DNA from: an uncultured Oscillibacter sp.
GTDB taxonomy: Bacteria; Bacillota; Clostridia; Oscillospirales; Oscillospiraceae
Assembly: GCA_910587705.1 (NCBI GenBank)
Contig: CAJUMX010000010.1
Location: forward strand, 53,419-117,418
Direction of reading: 5' to 3'
DNA: 64,000 bases
This document shows positions 14,405 through 23,189 of this stretch, one piece after another. The stretch's first letter is position 1. Each line of letters opens with the position of its first letter. A program made the position numbers and the translations under genes. The notes under the pieces were generated by a model. The model saw only the letters and a list, made by a program, of their open reading frames with translations. It was not told the origin of the DNA and ran no database searches.

Positions 14405-15133
14405 TCACTCGGCGGCGGGAGCCTCGGGCTCCTCGGTCTGCTCGCCCTGGCGGCCCTCCAGCACGGCGTTGGCCATGATGGAGGAGATCAGCTTGATGGC
14501 CCGGATGGCGTCGTCGTTTCCGGGGATCACATAGTCGATTTCGTCGGGGTCGCAGTTGGTATCGGCGATGGCCACCACGGGGATGCCCAGCTTGTGGGCC
14601 TCGGCGATGGCGTTGCGCTCCTTCCGGGTGTCCACGATGAAGAGGGCACCGGGGAGCTTCTTCATTTCCTTCACGCCGCCAAGATATTTCTCCAGCTTCG
14701 CGATTTCGCCCAGGTGCTTCATGACTTCCTTCTTGGGCAGCATGTCGAAGGTGCCGTCCTCCTGCATGGCCTTGAGCTGATTCAGCCGGTCCACCCGGGT
14801 GCGCATGGTCTTGAAGTTGGTCATCATGCCGCCCAGCCACCGGGCGTTGACGTAGTACTGGCCGCAGCGGCCCGCCTCTTCCCGGATGGCGTCCTGGGCC
14901 TGCTTCTTGGTGCCCACGAACAGCAGAGACTGGCCGTTTTCAGAGAGCTGGCGGACGAAGTTGTACGCCTCCTCCAGCTTGCGGACGGTCTTTTGGAGGT
15001 CGACAATATAGATGCCGTTGCGCTCCGTGTAGATATAGGGGGCCATCTTGGGGTTCCATCGGCGGGTCTGGTGGCCGAAGTGGACGCCCGCCTCAAGCAG
15101 GGCTTTCATGGATACGACGCTGGAATTTGCCAT
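14405..15133 (-). CDS. rpsB: 30S ribosomal protein S2
   Basis: 242 residues. MKALLEAGVHFGHQTRRWNPKM near the N-terminus and FIVDTRKERNAIAEAHKLGIPVVAIADTNCDPD are diagnostic. The short C-terminus is rich in Glu/Ala. Transcription probably starts at the promoter 15259-15287, leaving a leader of about 125 nt in which I see no obvious binding element. First gene of rpsB-tsf. Confidence 0.98.
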   Translation of the reverse strand: MANSSVVSMKALLEAGVHFGHQTRRWNPKMAPYIYTERNGIYIVDLQKTVRKLEEAYNFVRQLSENGQSLLFVGTKKQAQDAIREEAGRCGQYYVNARWLGGMMTNFKTMRTRVDRLNQLKAMQEDGTFDMLPKKEVMKHLGEIAKLEKYLGGVKEMKKLPGALFIVDTRKERNAIAEAHKLGIPVVAIADTNCDPDEIDYVIPGNDDAIRAIKLISSIMANAVLEGRQGEQTEEPEAPAAE

Positions 15134-15258
15134 GGTGTTTGTTCCTCCAAATCAAGTTTAGTTTTTACCTCCGGCGGCTTCATCCCCCCCGCCAATCCGG
15201 GAGACCCTTCTCCCTGAACACAGACGGAAAGTCGGCGTGCCGTGCGGAATGCTGAAAT

Positions 15259-15287
15259 ATCATACCACAGCCGGTTTTCCAATGCAA
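15259..15287 (-). promoter_or_regulatory. rpsB promoter
   Basis: Minus strand TTGCAT (15287-15282), 17 nt, TATGAT (15264-15259). Confidence 0.75.
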
Positions 15288-15348
15288 GAGGATTTTAACA
15301 AATCTCCGGGATTTTTTCGGGAAAACTTCCCCTGTCCCCGCTTAAAGA

Positions 15349-15377
15349 TTGACATTTCCCCGCTGGGGAAGCATAAT
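15349..15377 (+). promoter_or_regulatory. ppaC promoter
   Basis: TTGACA (15349-15354), 17 nt, CATAAT (15372-15377). The spacer contains TTTCCCC-GCT-GGGGAA, a small inverted repeat that might be an operator. Confidence 0.7.
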
Positions 15378-15427
15378 AGGGTCAGAACCCCCGGGGCCGC
15401 CGCGCCCCGCGAAAGGAGCCTTTTCCA

Positions 15428-17041
15428 ATGGACACCATTTATATCACCGGGCACCGGAACCCGGATACGGATTCCATCGTCTCCGCCATGGCCTACGCCG
15501 CCCTGCAAAACGCCCTGGGGAACCGGCAGTACCGGGCCGCCCGGCTGGGCCAGATCAGCGATGAGACCCAGATCGTCCTGGACCGCTTCGGCTTCCAGCC
15601 CCCCAAGCTCATCGACAACGTGCGCACCCAGGTCCGGGACCTGGACTATGACACGCCCCCCACCCTCTCCGCCGCCGCCACCGTCAGCCGGGGCTGGCAG
15701 GCCATGCAGGGGGGGAACCTCTCCATCCTCCCCGTGGCCAACGAGGACGGAACCCTCTACGGCACCCTCTCCGCCGGGGACGTGGCCAACTACGACATCA
15801 CCACCGTCCGCAACCCCCGGGTGGAGGATATTCCGGTGTTCAACCTCATCTCCGTGCTGGAGGGGAAGCTCCTCCACGAGAGCGAGGACGCGCCGGACCT
15901 GGTTTCCGGGGAGGTGACCATCGCCCTGCCCGCCAGCCGGGAGAATCTGCTCTTCTCCAGCCCGGACAGCGTGGTCATCTGCGGCGACCAGCCGGACATG
16001 GTTCAGCGGGCCCTGGACCTCCAGGTGAACTGCGTCATCATCTGCCAGGGGGAGGTGCCCCAGGAGCTTTTGGAGCGGGCGGGAAAGACCTGCGTGATTT
16101 CCACCCCCATCGACGCCTATCAGGCCCTGCGGCTCATTTTCCACGCCCTGCCCATCGCCCGGGTGTGCAAGAGCAAGGACCTGGTCTGCTTCCACCTGGA
16201 CGACTATATTGACGACGTGCAGGACGCCGTGCTGGAAAGCCGCTTCCGGGCCTACCCCATTTTGGACGAGGACGAGAAGGTGGTGGGGATGCTGTCCCGC
16301 TATCACCTCCTCCGCCCCCGGCGCAAGCGGGTGGTGCTGGTGGACCACAACGAAAAGTCCCAGTCCGTCACGGGGCTGGACCAGGCGGACATTCTGGAAA
16401 TCATCGACCACCACCGCCTGGCGGACATCGAGACGAAAAACCCCATCCACGTCCGGAACGAGGCGGTGGGCAGCACCAACACCATCATCGCGGAAATGTA
16501 CCAGGAGAAGGGCCTGATGCCCACGGCGAAGATGGCGGGGCTTATGGCGGCGGCCATCGTGTCGGACACGGTGATGTTCAAGTCCCCCACCTGCACCCAG
16601 CGGGACATTGACATTGCCAACCGCATGGCCCGCATCGCAAGCGTGAAGCTGGAGGACCTGGGCCAGGCGATTTTCTCCGCCGCCTGCGGGGACGACAAGA
16701 CCGCCGAGGCGATGCTGAAAACGGACTATAAGGAGTTCCACATCGCCGGGCACAACCTGGCGGTGAGCCAGATCACCACCATGGATTCCGACCGGCTTTT
16801 AAGGCGGCTGGACGAGTTCTTGAAGATCATGGCCGAGACCCGGGAGAAGCGGGGGCTCCAGAGCGTGGTGCTGATGATTACCGACGTGCTGCTGGAGGGG
16901 ACCCAGCTTCTCTTCATGGGGGACGAGGACACCATCCGCCAGGCGTTTGGGATTAAGGGGGAGGAGAATTACGCCTTCCTGCCCAAGATTATGTCCCGAA
17001 AGAAGCAGGTCATTCCAATGCTATCCGCATTGTGGGGGTGA
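15428..17041 (+). CDS. ppaC: Manganese-dependent inorganic pyrophosphatase with CBS and DRTGG domains
   Basis: 537 residues. The DHH catalytic domain is split: GHRNPDTDS (8-16) at the start and EIIDHHRLAD plus the DHHA2 region (MITDVLLEGTQLLF) at the end. Between them lie two CBS halves and a DRTGG domain, the insert found in family II enzymes of Clostridia that are regulated by AMP and diadenosine polyphosphates. The stop codon TGA (17039-17041) falls inside the end of a dispersed repeat, so the last residues (LWG) derive from the repeat. Confidence 0.95.
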   Translation: MDTIYITGHRNPDTDSIVSAMAYAALQNALGNRQYRAARLGQISDETQIVLDRFGFQPPKLIDNVRTQVRDLDYDTPPTLSAAATVSRGWQAMQGGNLSILPVANEDGTLYGTLSAGDVANYDITTVRNPRVEDIPVFNLISVLEGKLLHESEDAPDLVSGEVTIALPASRENLLFSSPDSVVICGDQPDMVQRALDLQVNCVIICQGEVPQELLERAGKTCVISTPIDAYQALRLIFHALPIARVCKSKDLVCFHLDDYIDDVQDAVLESRFRAYPILDEDEKVVGMLSRYHLLRPRRKRVVLVDHNEKSQSVTGLDQADILEIIDHHRLADIETKNPIHVRNEAVGSTNTIIAEMYQEKGLMPTAKMAGLMAAAIVSDTVMFKSPTCTQRDIDIANRMARIASVKLEDLGQAIFSAACGDDKTAEAMLKTDYKEFHIAGHNLAVSQITTMDSDRLLRRLDEFLKIMAETREKRGLQSVVLMITDVLLEGTQLLFMGDEDTIRQAFGIKGEENYAFLPKIMSRKKQVIPMLSALWG

Positions 17042-17400
17042 TACTCGCCCTTCGGGCGGGGGAAAATTCAGCCATGAAGATGGCTGGTCCTTTGCACCCC
17101 CCATTTTCTCTTTTTCTTCCAGAAGAAAACGAGAAAACGGGCCGTGCACGGTCCAAAAGAGAAAAAGAAGTATATGGCCTTTCTACCGATAGAACACCCC
17201 GTAGGGGTCGCCGCCCTCGGCGGCCCGTCTCCCCGGAACCTCCATGTTTCCTATGGCCCGTTCCCCCGGATGGAATAGGGATGGGGCGCGGCTGAATGAA
17301 TGGCGGAGCCAGAATGACTTCCCACGCGCAATTGGTTCGCACGGGGGTTGTTCTTCACCGAATGGACCAGCTCCTCTTTTTGCTGCCGCACCCCGGTGGT
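17034..17400 (-). repeat. Dispersed repeat, copy A (left inverted repeat of cassette 2)
   Basis: In minus-strand orientation it reads GGCAGC-AAAAAGAGGAGCTGG, then CGCGTGGGAAGTCATTC, a ~100-bp GTAGGGG module, CTTCTTTTTCTCTTTTGGAC, the hairpin around CTGG, CAGCCAT-CTTC-ATGGCTG and GCCCGAAGGGCGAGTATCAC. It is nearly identical to copy B (18071-18447) in opposite orientation. No gene is visible in 17042-17467. Confidence 0.9.
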
Positions 17401-17467
17401 TGTGCAAGGGCTGCGTTTACCGTGCTTCTTTTCCCGTGCGTGCCAGGTGGGCGGCGCTGGGAGGGGA

Positions 17468-17716
17468 TTAAAAATCTTCTAACAGCTGCGCCATGAGCTG
17501 TGCGCCGAAGCGGACGCCGGTATGAAAGGCCGCGTCCCGCTGTTCCTGGGCCAGGACCTGTATTTCATGCCGGAAATCATCAGCCGCCTCTGGCTCCAGC
17601 GCGTGCAGTTGGCGCAGAATGCGCTCTTCTGCGATCGTATAAGGCGCTTCCATAGGAGCCTTACCATGCAGACCGGCGAGTTCACCATATTGAAGTGCAG
17701 TCAAAATGTCAAACAT
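17468..17716 (-). CDS. Small helical protein paired with XRE regulator (DUF6809-like), cassette 2
   Basis: 82 residues, helical, ending AAFHTGVRFGAQLMAQLLEDF. That end follows the F-x2-G-x2-x-G-x2-L pattern of its counterparts at 10811-11068 and 36117-36371, and the preceding LEPEAADDFRHEI matches their LTxEQxxxLxD. AAGAGGGAGAATCGGCC precedes ATG 17716. The promoter TTGACT-17-TACTAT (17788-17760) is on the minus strand. Function unknown; it is expected to be controlled by the divergent XRE protein. Confidence 0.75.
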   Translation of the reverse strand: MFDILTALQYGELAGLHGKAPMEAPYTIAEERILRQLHALEPEAADDFRHEIQVLAQEQRDAAFHTGVRFGAQLMAQLLEDF

Positions 17717-17759
17717 GGCCGATTCTCCCTCTTAAAACAATTGCATTTGTTGCATACTT

Positions 17760-17788
17760 ATAGTAACATACTTAAAGTGCTAAGTCAA
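17760..17788 (-). promoter_or_regulatory. Promoter region between the cassette 2 genes
   Basis: Minus strand: TTGACT (17788-17783), 17 nt, TACTAT (17765-17760). CATACTTA is repeated at 17753-17760 and 17767-17774, a possible XRE site covering the start of both genes. Confidence 0.65.
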
Positions 17789-17797
17789 GGGGTTATT

Positions 17798-18037
17798 ATG
17801 GAAACAAAAAAGATTTTTGGCGAGCGGCTCCGTGAGCTGCGCAATAGCCTGTCTATCAGCCAGATGCAGCTTGCCAACGCATTGGGGATGACTCAAAATT
17901 CGATTGGTATGATGGAGCGAGGCCACCGAGGGACCACGATTGAAAAGGTGGTCCTGCTGGCGAAGTATTTTCACGTATCGGCGGACTATCTGCTGGGCAT
18001 CACCGACGACCCCACATGGCGGGGCACGGAGGAGTGA
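17798..18037 (+). CDS. XRE-family repressor, cassette 2
   Basis: 79 residues: FGERLRELRNSLSISQMQLANALGMTQNSIGMMERGHRGTT is a Cro/C1 helix-turn-helix, and VSADYLLGITDDP is the familiar C-terminal end of small XRE repressors. ATG 17798 has AAGGGG ten bases upstream; the frame is open for 92 codons further upstream, but that part lies antisense to the partner gene and is not used. It sits between the two inverted repeats. Confidence 0.88.
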   Translation: METKKIFGERLRELRNSLSISQMQLANALGMTQNSIGMMERGHRGTTIEKVVLLAKYFHVSADYLLGITDDPTWRGTEE

Positions 18038-18070
18038 GCTGACCGGGAGTTAAGCCCGCAGTTCAGCGCC

Positions 18071-18447
18071 AGGGTAGCGGCAGCGGAAAGAGGAGCTTGT
18101 CCATTCGTCGAGGAACAAACCCCCGCTCAACCCGATTGCGCGTGGGAAGTCATTCCGGCTCCGCCGATCATTCAGCCGCGCCCCGTCCCTATCCCGTCCG
18201 GGGGAACGGGCCATAGGAAACATGGAGGTTCCGGGGAGACGGGCCGCCGAGGGCGGCGACCCCTACGGGGTGTTCTATCGGTAGAAAGGCCATATACTTC
18301 TTTTTCTCTTTTGGACCGTGCACGGCCCGTTTTCTCGTTTTCTTCTGGAAGAAAACGAGAAAATGGGGGGTGCATTGCACCAGCCATCGCTGGTCGCCAT
18401 TCCCCCCCCGCCCGAAGGGCGAGTATCACCCCCCCATTCGGGGGGAG
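18071..18447 (+). repeat. Dispersed repeat, copy B (right inverted repeat of cassette 2)
   Basis: Starts GGGTAGCGGCAGCGGAAAGA and ends GGCGAGTATCACCCCCCC-ATTC-GGGGGG, 14 nt before the start of the sigma-54 activator. It contains the palindrome TTTTCTCGTTTTCTT-CTGG-AAGAAAACG... (18330-18363). The small stem near its end is ACCAGC-CATC-GCTGGT, different in sequence from copy A but still paired. No gene is visible in 18038-18460. Confidence 0.9.
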
Positions 18448-18460
18448 AAGGAGGCCCCCC

Positions 18461-19876
18461 ATGCCCCAGGCATCGGATTTCACCACCCTCTTTGATGACG
18501 ACATCAACCTCCGGGGCCTCTTCGACATCCTAAGCCCCGAAAACAACCTGGTCCTGGCGGACGACATGATGCTCTCCGACGCCAAGGGCGTCATCCTCCG
18601 GGTCAGCGAGAGCTATGAGAAGAACTTCGGCTTCGTCCATAACTCCATCGTGGGCCGCTCCGCCTTCGATTTGGAGGCCGACGGCACCTTCTCCCCCTGC
18701 GTCACCGCCGAGGTCATCCGCCAGCGGCGGAAAATCACCGCCACCCAGACCATCAACCACGCCCACAAAAACGTCATGACCGTGGGCATCCCCCTCTTTG
18801 ACAGCAGCGGCGAGCTGAAATTTGCCGTCTGCTTCAACACCGTCTCCATGGAGCAGATCAACGCCATCCAGCGGAACTACCGCCACCTCCAGGATTCCCT
18901 CCAGCAGTACACCCAGGAGATTGCCGAGCTCCGCACCCGGGCCACCTCCACCAGCCTCATCTTCAAAAGCGCCTCCATGCAGCGGCTCTGGACGTTGATG
19001 CAGAACACGGCCAACACGAAAGCCAACATCTTAATTACCGGGGAAACCGGCGTTGGGAAAAGCGCCGTGGCCAAGGCCATCCACGCCATGAGCAGCCGGG
19101 CCGACGGGCCCTTTATCGAGGTCAACTGCGCCGTGCTCCATGAAAACCTCATCGAATCCGAGCTCTTTGGCTATGAGAAGGGGGCCTTCACCGGGGCCGC
19201 CAGCGGCGGCAAAATCGGCAAAATCGAGCTGGCCAACAACGGCACCCTCTTCCTGGATGAGATCGGGGAGCTGCCCCCCCACATCCAGTCCAAGCTCCTC
19301 CAGCTCATCCAGGAGAAAACCATCGAGCGCCTCTCCGGCAACAAGCGCATTGAGCTGGACTTCCGCCTTTTGGTGGCCACCAACCGGAATTTGGAGGAGG
19401 CGGTCCAGCGGGGCCTCTTCCGCTCCGACCTCTTCTACCGGCTCAACGTCATCCGCATCCACATCCCCCCCCTCCGCCAGCGGCGGGAGGACGTGCTCCC
19501 CCTGGCCCACCAATTCCTGGCCCGGTTCTGCGGGGAGTATGAGAAAAACCTCACCTTTAGCCCCCGGCTGCTGGCCTTCTTGGAGCGCTACGACTGGCCG
19601 GGAAACGTCCGGGAGCTTGAAAACCTGGTGGAGCGGCTGGCCATTACCGTCCAGGACCCCATCATCGACCTGGGGCACCTGCCGCCGGAGTACGCCGCCG
19701 GAACCGCCGCCCCCGCTCCCGCCCAGGAGGGCACCTTGGCGGAGCGGATGGACGCCTACGAGGGGCGGATCATCCGGGAATCCTACCGCCGCTGGGGCAC
19801 CACCGTGGCGGTGGCCAAGGAGCTGGGCATCTCCCAGGCCACGGCGGCCCGGAAGGTGGCGAAGTATGTAAAGTAA
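18461..19876 (+). CDS. Sigma-54-dependent transcriptional activator with PAS domain
   Basis: 471 residues. An N-terminal PAS-like sensor (about 35-130) precedes the AAA+ domain: Walker A GETGVGKS (194-201), the sigma-54 contact loop GAFTGA (241-246), Walker B LFLDE (263-267) and FRSDLFYRLNV with the arginine finger. The C-terminal helix-turn-helix (VAKELGISQATAARKV) is of the TyrR/RocR kind. ATG 18461 follows AGAAGGAGGCCCCCC, part of which lies at the end of repeat B. rpoN follows by 123 nt, a dedicated activator-sigma pair. Confidence 0.94.
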   Translation: MPQASDFTTLFDDDINLRGLFDILSPENNLVLADDMMLSDAKGVILRVSESYEKNFGFVHNSIVGRSAFDLEADGTFSPCVTAEVIRQRRKITATQTINHAHKNVMTVGIPLFDSSGELKFAVCFNTVSMEQINAIQRNYRHLQDSLQQYTQEIAELRTRATSTSLIFKSASMQRLWTLMQNTANTKANILITGETGVGKSAVAKAIHAMSSRADGPFIEVNCAVLHENLIESELFGYEKGAFTGAASGGKIGKIELANNGTLFLDEIGELPPHIQSKLLQLIQEKTIERLSGNKRIELDFRLLVATNRNLEEAVQRGLFRSDLFYRLNVIRIHIPPLRQRREDVLPLAHQFLARFCGEYEKNLTFSPRLLAFLERYDWPGNVRELENLVERLAITVQDPIIDLGHLPPEYAAGTAAPAPAQEGTLAERMDAYEGRIIRESYRRWGTTVAVAKELGISQATAARKVAKYVK

Positions 19877-19999
19877 CCCCTCCGGGACCGAGAGGTCTTG
19901 GAGGAATGGCCTGACCAGCCCCCGGAAGGGGAATGCGATCGCTGGAAGCGGCAGGGCCGCTGACGGCTGTCCAAGGGTCGGGCCCCACAGGAGGACCCT

Positions 20000-21331
20000 A
20001 TGAGCCTTGTTCAGCTGAAAACCGAACTGCGCCAGGAGCTAAAGCTGACCCCCCAGCTGATGCAGTCCATGGAGGTTTTGCAGATGACCTCCCAGGAGCT
20101 GCTGGAATACCTCTCCCGCCAGGCGGAGGAGAACCCCCTGCTGGACCAGTCCGACCCGCCGGAGCGGGCCTATGAGGAGCTGCGCCGCCAGGCTGGGTGG
20201 ATTGACGGCGGCGTCCGGGATCGGGCCACCTTCGCCCACGAGGACGCGGCCCCGGAGGCCGGGGCCATGGACAGCGCCTTGGAGAGCCTGGCCGCCTTCC
20301 TCCGGGACCAGATTCACCGCCTCCGGCTCCCCAAGCCCTTGACGGCCCTGTGCGTCTATCTGGCGGAGCTGGTGGACGAGGACGGCTATCTGGCCCAGGA
20401 GGACCTGGAGGGTCTCGCCGCCATGAAGATTCCCCAGGCCCTGACGGACCAGGCCCTGGACACCCTCCAGAGCCTGGAGCCCCCCGGGGTGGGGGCCCGG
20501 TCCCTCTCCGAGTGTCTCTTGCTCCAGCTTAGCCGCCGGGGCGGCGGCGACCCGGTGTCTATGGAGATCGCCGCCCGGTTTCTCCCGGAGCTGGGGCGGA
20601 AGCACTACGCCGCCATTGCCCAGAAGCTGGGAACCACGGTGGAGGCCGTCCGGCAGGCGGAGGCGGTCATCGCCTCCCTGGAGCCCCACCCCGGCCGGGC
20701 CTTTCAACCGGCGGAGACCACGGTTTACGTCCGGCCCGACGTGTTTGTGGCGGAGCTGGAGGGGGAGCTGAAGGTGGTTTTAAACGAGTACTACCTGCCC
20801 CGGGTCTCCGTCAACGACTACTACCTCCGGCTTTTGAAAAACTCGGACGAGAAGGAGACCAAGGACTACCTCCGCCAGAAGCTCCGCCAGGCCAAGTGGC
20901 TGCTGGACAGCCTGGAGCGCCGGGGAAGCACCCTTCGCCGCTGCGCCGAGGCGGCGCTGGAGGCCCAGCGCCCCTTCTTTGCCGGGCAGACCCAGACCCT
21001 GGCCCCCATGACCCTCACCACCCTGGCGGAGGGGCTGGAGCTCCACCCCTCCACGGTTTCCCGGGCCGTCCGGGGGAAGTACCTCCAGTGCCGCCAGGGT
21101 ACATACCCCCTTCGGTATTTTTTCAGTCTCCCCGTCAGCGGCGGCGTTTCCCGCCAGGCGGCGAAGCAGGCCCTACTGGCCCTGGTCCGGGAGGAGGACC
21201 GGCGGCGGCCCTACAGCGACCAGGACCTCTGCCGCCTTTTGGAGGAGCGGGGCATCTTTTTGGCCCGGCGGACGGTGACGAAATACCGTTTGGAGCTGGG
21301 CCTGGGCTCCTCGGCGGCCCGGAGGAAATGA
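20000..21331 (+). CDS. rpoN: RNA polymerase sigma-54 factor
   Basis: 443 residues. Region I is Gln/Leu-rich (LTPQLMQSMEVLQMTSQELLEYL), the core-binding part contains LDTLQSLEPPGVGARSL, and the RpoN box reads ARRTVTKYR (422-430). ATG 20000 follows ACAGGAGGACCCT. It lies right after a sigma-54 activator. I noticed no -24/-12 promoter (TGGCAC-N5-TTGC) in the nearby intergenic regions, so its targets are probably elsewhere. Confidence 0.96.
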   Translation: MSLVQLKTELRQELKLTPQLMQSMEVLQMTSQELLEYLSRQAEENPLLDQSDPPERAYEELRRQAGWIDGGVRDRATFAHEDAAPEAGAMDSALESLAAFLRDQIHRLRLPKPLTALCVYLAELVDEDGYLAQEDLEGLAAMKIPQALTDQALDTLQSLEPPGVGARSLSECLLLQLSRRGGGDPVSMEIAARFLPELGRKHYAAIAQKLGTTVEAVRQAEAVIASLEPHPGRAFQPAETTVYVRPDVFVAELEGELKVVLNEYYLPRVSVNDYYLRLLKNSDEKETKDYLRQKLRQAKWLLDSLERRGSTLRRCAEAALEAQRPFFAGQTQTLAPMTLTTLAEGLELHPSTVSRAVRGKYLQCRQGTYPLRYFFSLPVSGGVSRQAAKQALLALVREEDRRRPYSDQDLCRLLEERGIFLARRTVTKYRLELGLGSSAARRK

Positions 21332-21346
21332 CGGAAAATAGAAGGA

Positions 21347-21371
21347 GCCCCGCCGTTTGAAACGGCGGGGC
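21347..21371. terminator. Bidirectional terminator between rpoN and the SLH gene
   Basis: GCCCCGCCGTTT-GA-AACGGCGGGGC; CTTTGCTT follows on the plus side and TCCTTCTATTTT on the minus side. Confidence 0.85.
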
Positions 21372-21398
21372 CTTTGCTTAGACCTGGAGTATATGCGC

Positions 21399-22964
21399 TT
21401 ATTTCGTGGTCTCCTGGGGGGCGGGCGCATAGGCGGTCCGGTGCAGGAAGGTCACGATCTGACCCCGGGTGCAGGTCTTTTCGGGCTCGAAGGTGGTGCC
21501 GTCTCCGGTGCCGGAGGTGATGCCCTTCTCCACGGCCCAGGCCACGGCGGCGATGTAATCCGCGTCCTTGTCCACGTCGGTGAAGCTGGCCTCCGCCTCG
21601 GTTTCAGGGCTTCCGGCGGCCTGCCAGATGTAGAGCATGGCCATAGAGCGGGTGCAGGCGGCGTCGGGGTCTCCGTGCTTGTCGGAAACCTCGCTCTCAA
21701 ACCACGCCAGAGCGGCGTCCCGGTCCTTCACGCCCTCCTTGGCGCCGGGCTTTCCATTGGCCCGCCACAGGAAGGTGAGGATGTTGGAGACAGAGCAGGT
21801 GTCCCCGGGGCCGAAGGTGGTTTCGGTTTTTCCGTTGGTAATGCCCTCGGCAACGGCCCAGTCGATGGCCTTGACAAAGGGGGAATCGACGGCCACGTCG
21901 GTGAACTTGGGGGCAACGGGGGTCTCGTCCTTCTTGTCCTCGGTGGGCTCCTCCGTCCGGGCGCCGGGCTTTACGTTTTCAACCTGGTCCACGTTTTTCT
22001 TGGCGTCATAGGTTTCAGAGGCGTCGTAGTTGAATTCCAGCTCCGTGGTGATCTTGTCGCTCTTGGGGATGAACCAGATCGCCCCGTCCAAGCTCATGAC
22101 GCACTCCGCCAGCTCCGTGGCGCCCTGGGGGACCTCGGCGGCCACGTCCAGCTTGCCGTCCTGGTCAAAGAAGAACATGGTTCCGCAGTTGTTGGCGTCG
22201 GGTTTGATGTCCTCGCCCTTCATTTTTTTGTTGGACCCGTTGTAGACCACTTTGCAGTCGATGTTGGGGCCCACGCCGCCTTCGCCTTCCTTGGTGGCCA
22301 GCTTATAGTCCCAGCGGGAGGCGAAGTAGATGCCGTTCTCATCGGGTTTCAGCACGGTGCGGATTTCCTTGGTCTCGTCGGTGGTGCCCTTGCACTCCTT
22401 GAAGTCCTGAATCAGCTGGACGGAGCCCGCGGGGGCCTCGGCCTGGGCCTGGGCGGCCTTGTCCAGGGGGAAGGCGTCCACACTCTTGGCGTCCTCCGGC
22501 TTGGCGTCCTTGTACTGGAATTTCACGGCCATCTCCAGGTCCTCGGTCTTGGGCATGGCGATGACGGTCCAGTTCTCCAGGTCCACCTTGAACTTGGCGA
22601 CCTTTTTCGCGTCATCCGGGGCGCTTTCGGTGCTGGTTTCCACCTTGCCGTCTTTTTCAAAGACGCTGACCTTCACGTCCTTCAGGCCGTCCAGCTTCAG
22701 CTCCTCGGTTTTGACCTTGTAGTCCTCTCCCTTATAAGTGACGGTGAGGCTGATGTTTTCCACCTCGTACTTCCAGGGGGAGATGTAGTAGCCGCCCTCT
22801 ACGTCCACGTAGGTGGCGGTTCCCTTGCCGTCCTCCACGCCTTCGGTCTGGAAGTCGTGCTTGACCTTCATTTCCTTGGCGGTGTAGATGGTGCTGGCAT
22901 AGGCCGCCGGGAGCATGGCGCAGAGCATGGCCAGCGTGAGAAACAGGGACAATAACTTTTTCAT
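21399..22964 (-). CDS. Secreted protein with two SLH domains
   Basis: 521 residues. A signal peptide (MKKLLSLFLTLAMLCAMLPAAYAS) leads into about 300 residues of acidic beta-rich sequence that I do not recognise. Two SLH (surface layer homology) repeats follow, FTDVAVDSPFVKAIDWAVAEG with TTFGPGDTCS and FTDVDKDADYIAAVAWAVEKG with TTFEPEKTCT, so it probably binds pyruvylated cell-wall polymer. The unique part could be a surface or S-layer-like domain. Promoter 23027-23055. The 200-nt upstream region also contains the promoter-side start of the serine block. Confidence 0.85.
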   Translation of the reverse strand: MKKLLSLFLTLAMLCAMLPAAYASTIYTAKEMKVKHDFQTEGVEDGKGTATYVDVEGGYYISPWKYEVENISLTVTYKGEDYKVKTEELKLDGLKDVKVSVFEKDGKVETSTESAPDDAKKVAKFKVDLENWTVIAMPKTEDLEMAVKFQYKDAKPEDAKSVDAFPLDKAAQAQAEAPAGSVQLIQDFKECKGTTDETKEIRTVLKPDENGIYFASRWDYKLATKEGEGGVGPNIDCKVVYNGSNKKMKGEDIKPDANNCGTMFFFDQDGKLDVAAEVPQGATELAECVMSLDGAIWFIPKSDKITTELEFNYDASETYDAKKNVDQVENVKPGARTEEPTEDKKDETPVAPKFTDVAVDSPFVKAIDWAVAEGITNGKTETTFGPGDTCSVSNILTFLWRANGKPGAKEGVKDRDAALAWFESEVSDKHGDPDAACTRSMAMLYIWQAAGSPETEAEASFTDVDKDADYIAAVAWAVEKGITSGTGDGTTFEPEKTCTRGQIVTFLHRTAYAPAPQETTK

Positions 22965-23026
22965 TGGTATGCCTCCATTCGATTTGGGAGGGCCTTCCGC
23001 CGGTATCCCAGTTTAAAGTACCTTCT

Positions 23027-23055
23027 AGTATAGCACCAGAAAATGTCATTTTCAA
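23027..23055 (-). promoter_or_regulatory. SLH protein promoter
   Basis: Minus strand TTGAAA (23055-23050), 17 nt, TATACT (23032-23027). Confidence 0.7.
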
Positions 23056-23189
23056 TGCGTCTACAGCCAAAATACAAACGTTTGCCTTGTGTATATTTAC
23101 GACATTTTCATGCTTTTTTGCGGGAGGACGCTGATGAAAAGTCCCCCGCGCCGCTGGCGCGGGGGGACTTCCGTTTCGCGGTTTCCGCC

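Larger units (their letters stand above)
17034..18447. mobile_element. Putative non-autonomous element: cassette 2 with terminal inverted repeats
   Basis: Two ~370-bp inverted repeats (A and B) enclose a divergent gene pair, small helical protein (minus) and XRE regulator (plus). There is no transposase or recombinase. Mobility is inferred from the inverted repeats and from the equivalent arrangement at 35527-36665. Confidence 0.5.

Noticed and set aside
13244..15217. 657-codon open frame antisense to tsf and rpsB
   Set aside because: Antisense shadow of two certain ribosomal genes; His/Leu/Gly-rich translation without motifs.
17522..17797. N-terminal extension of the cassette 2 XRE protein
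   Set aside because: It lies antisense to the small partner gene, and ATG 17798 has its own ribosome binding site.
21357..22955. 532-codon open frame opposite the SLH protein gene
   Set aside because: Shadow of the coding strand; the minus strand has a signal peptide and SLH domains.
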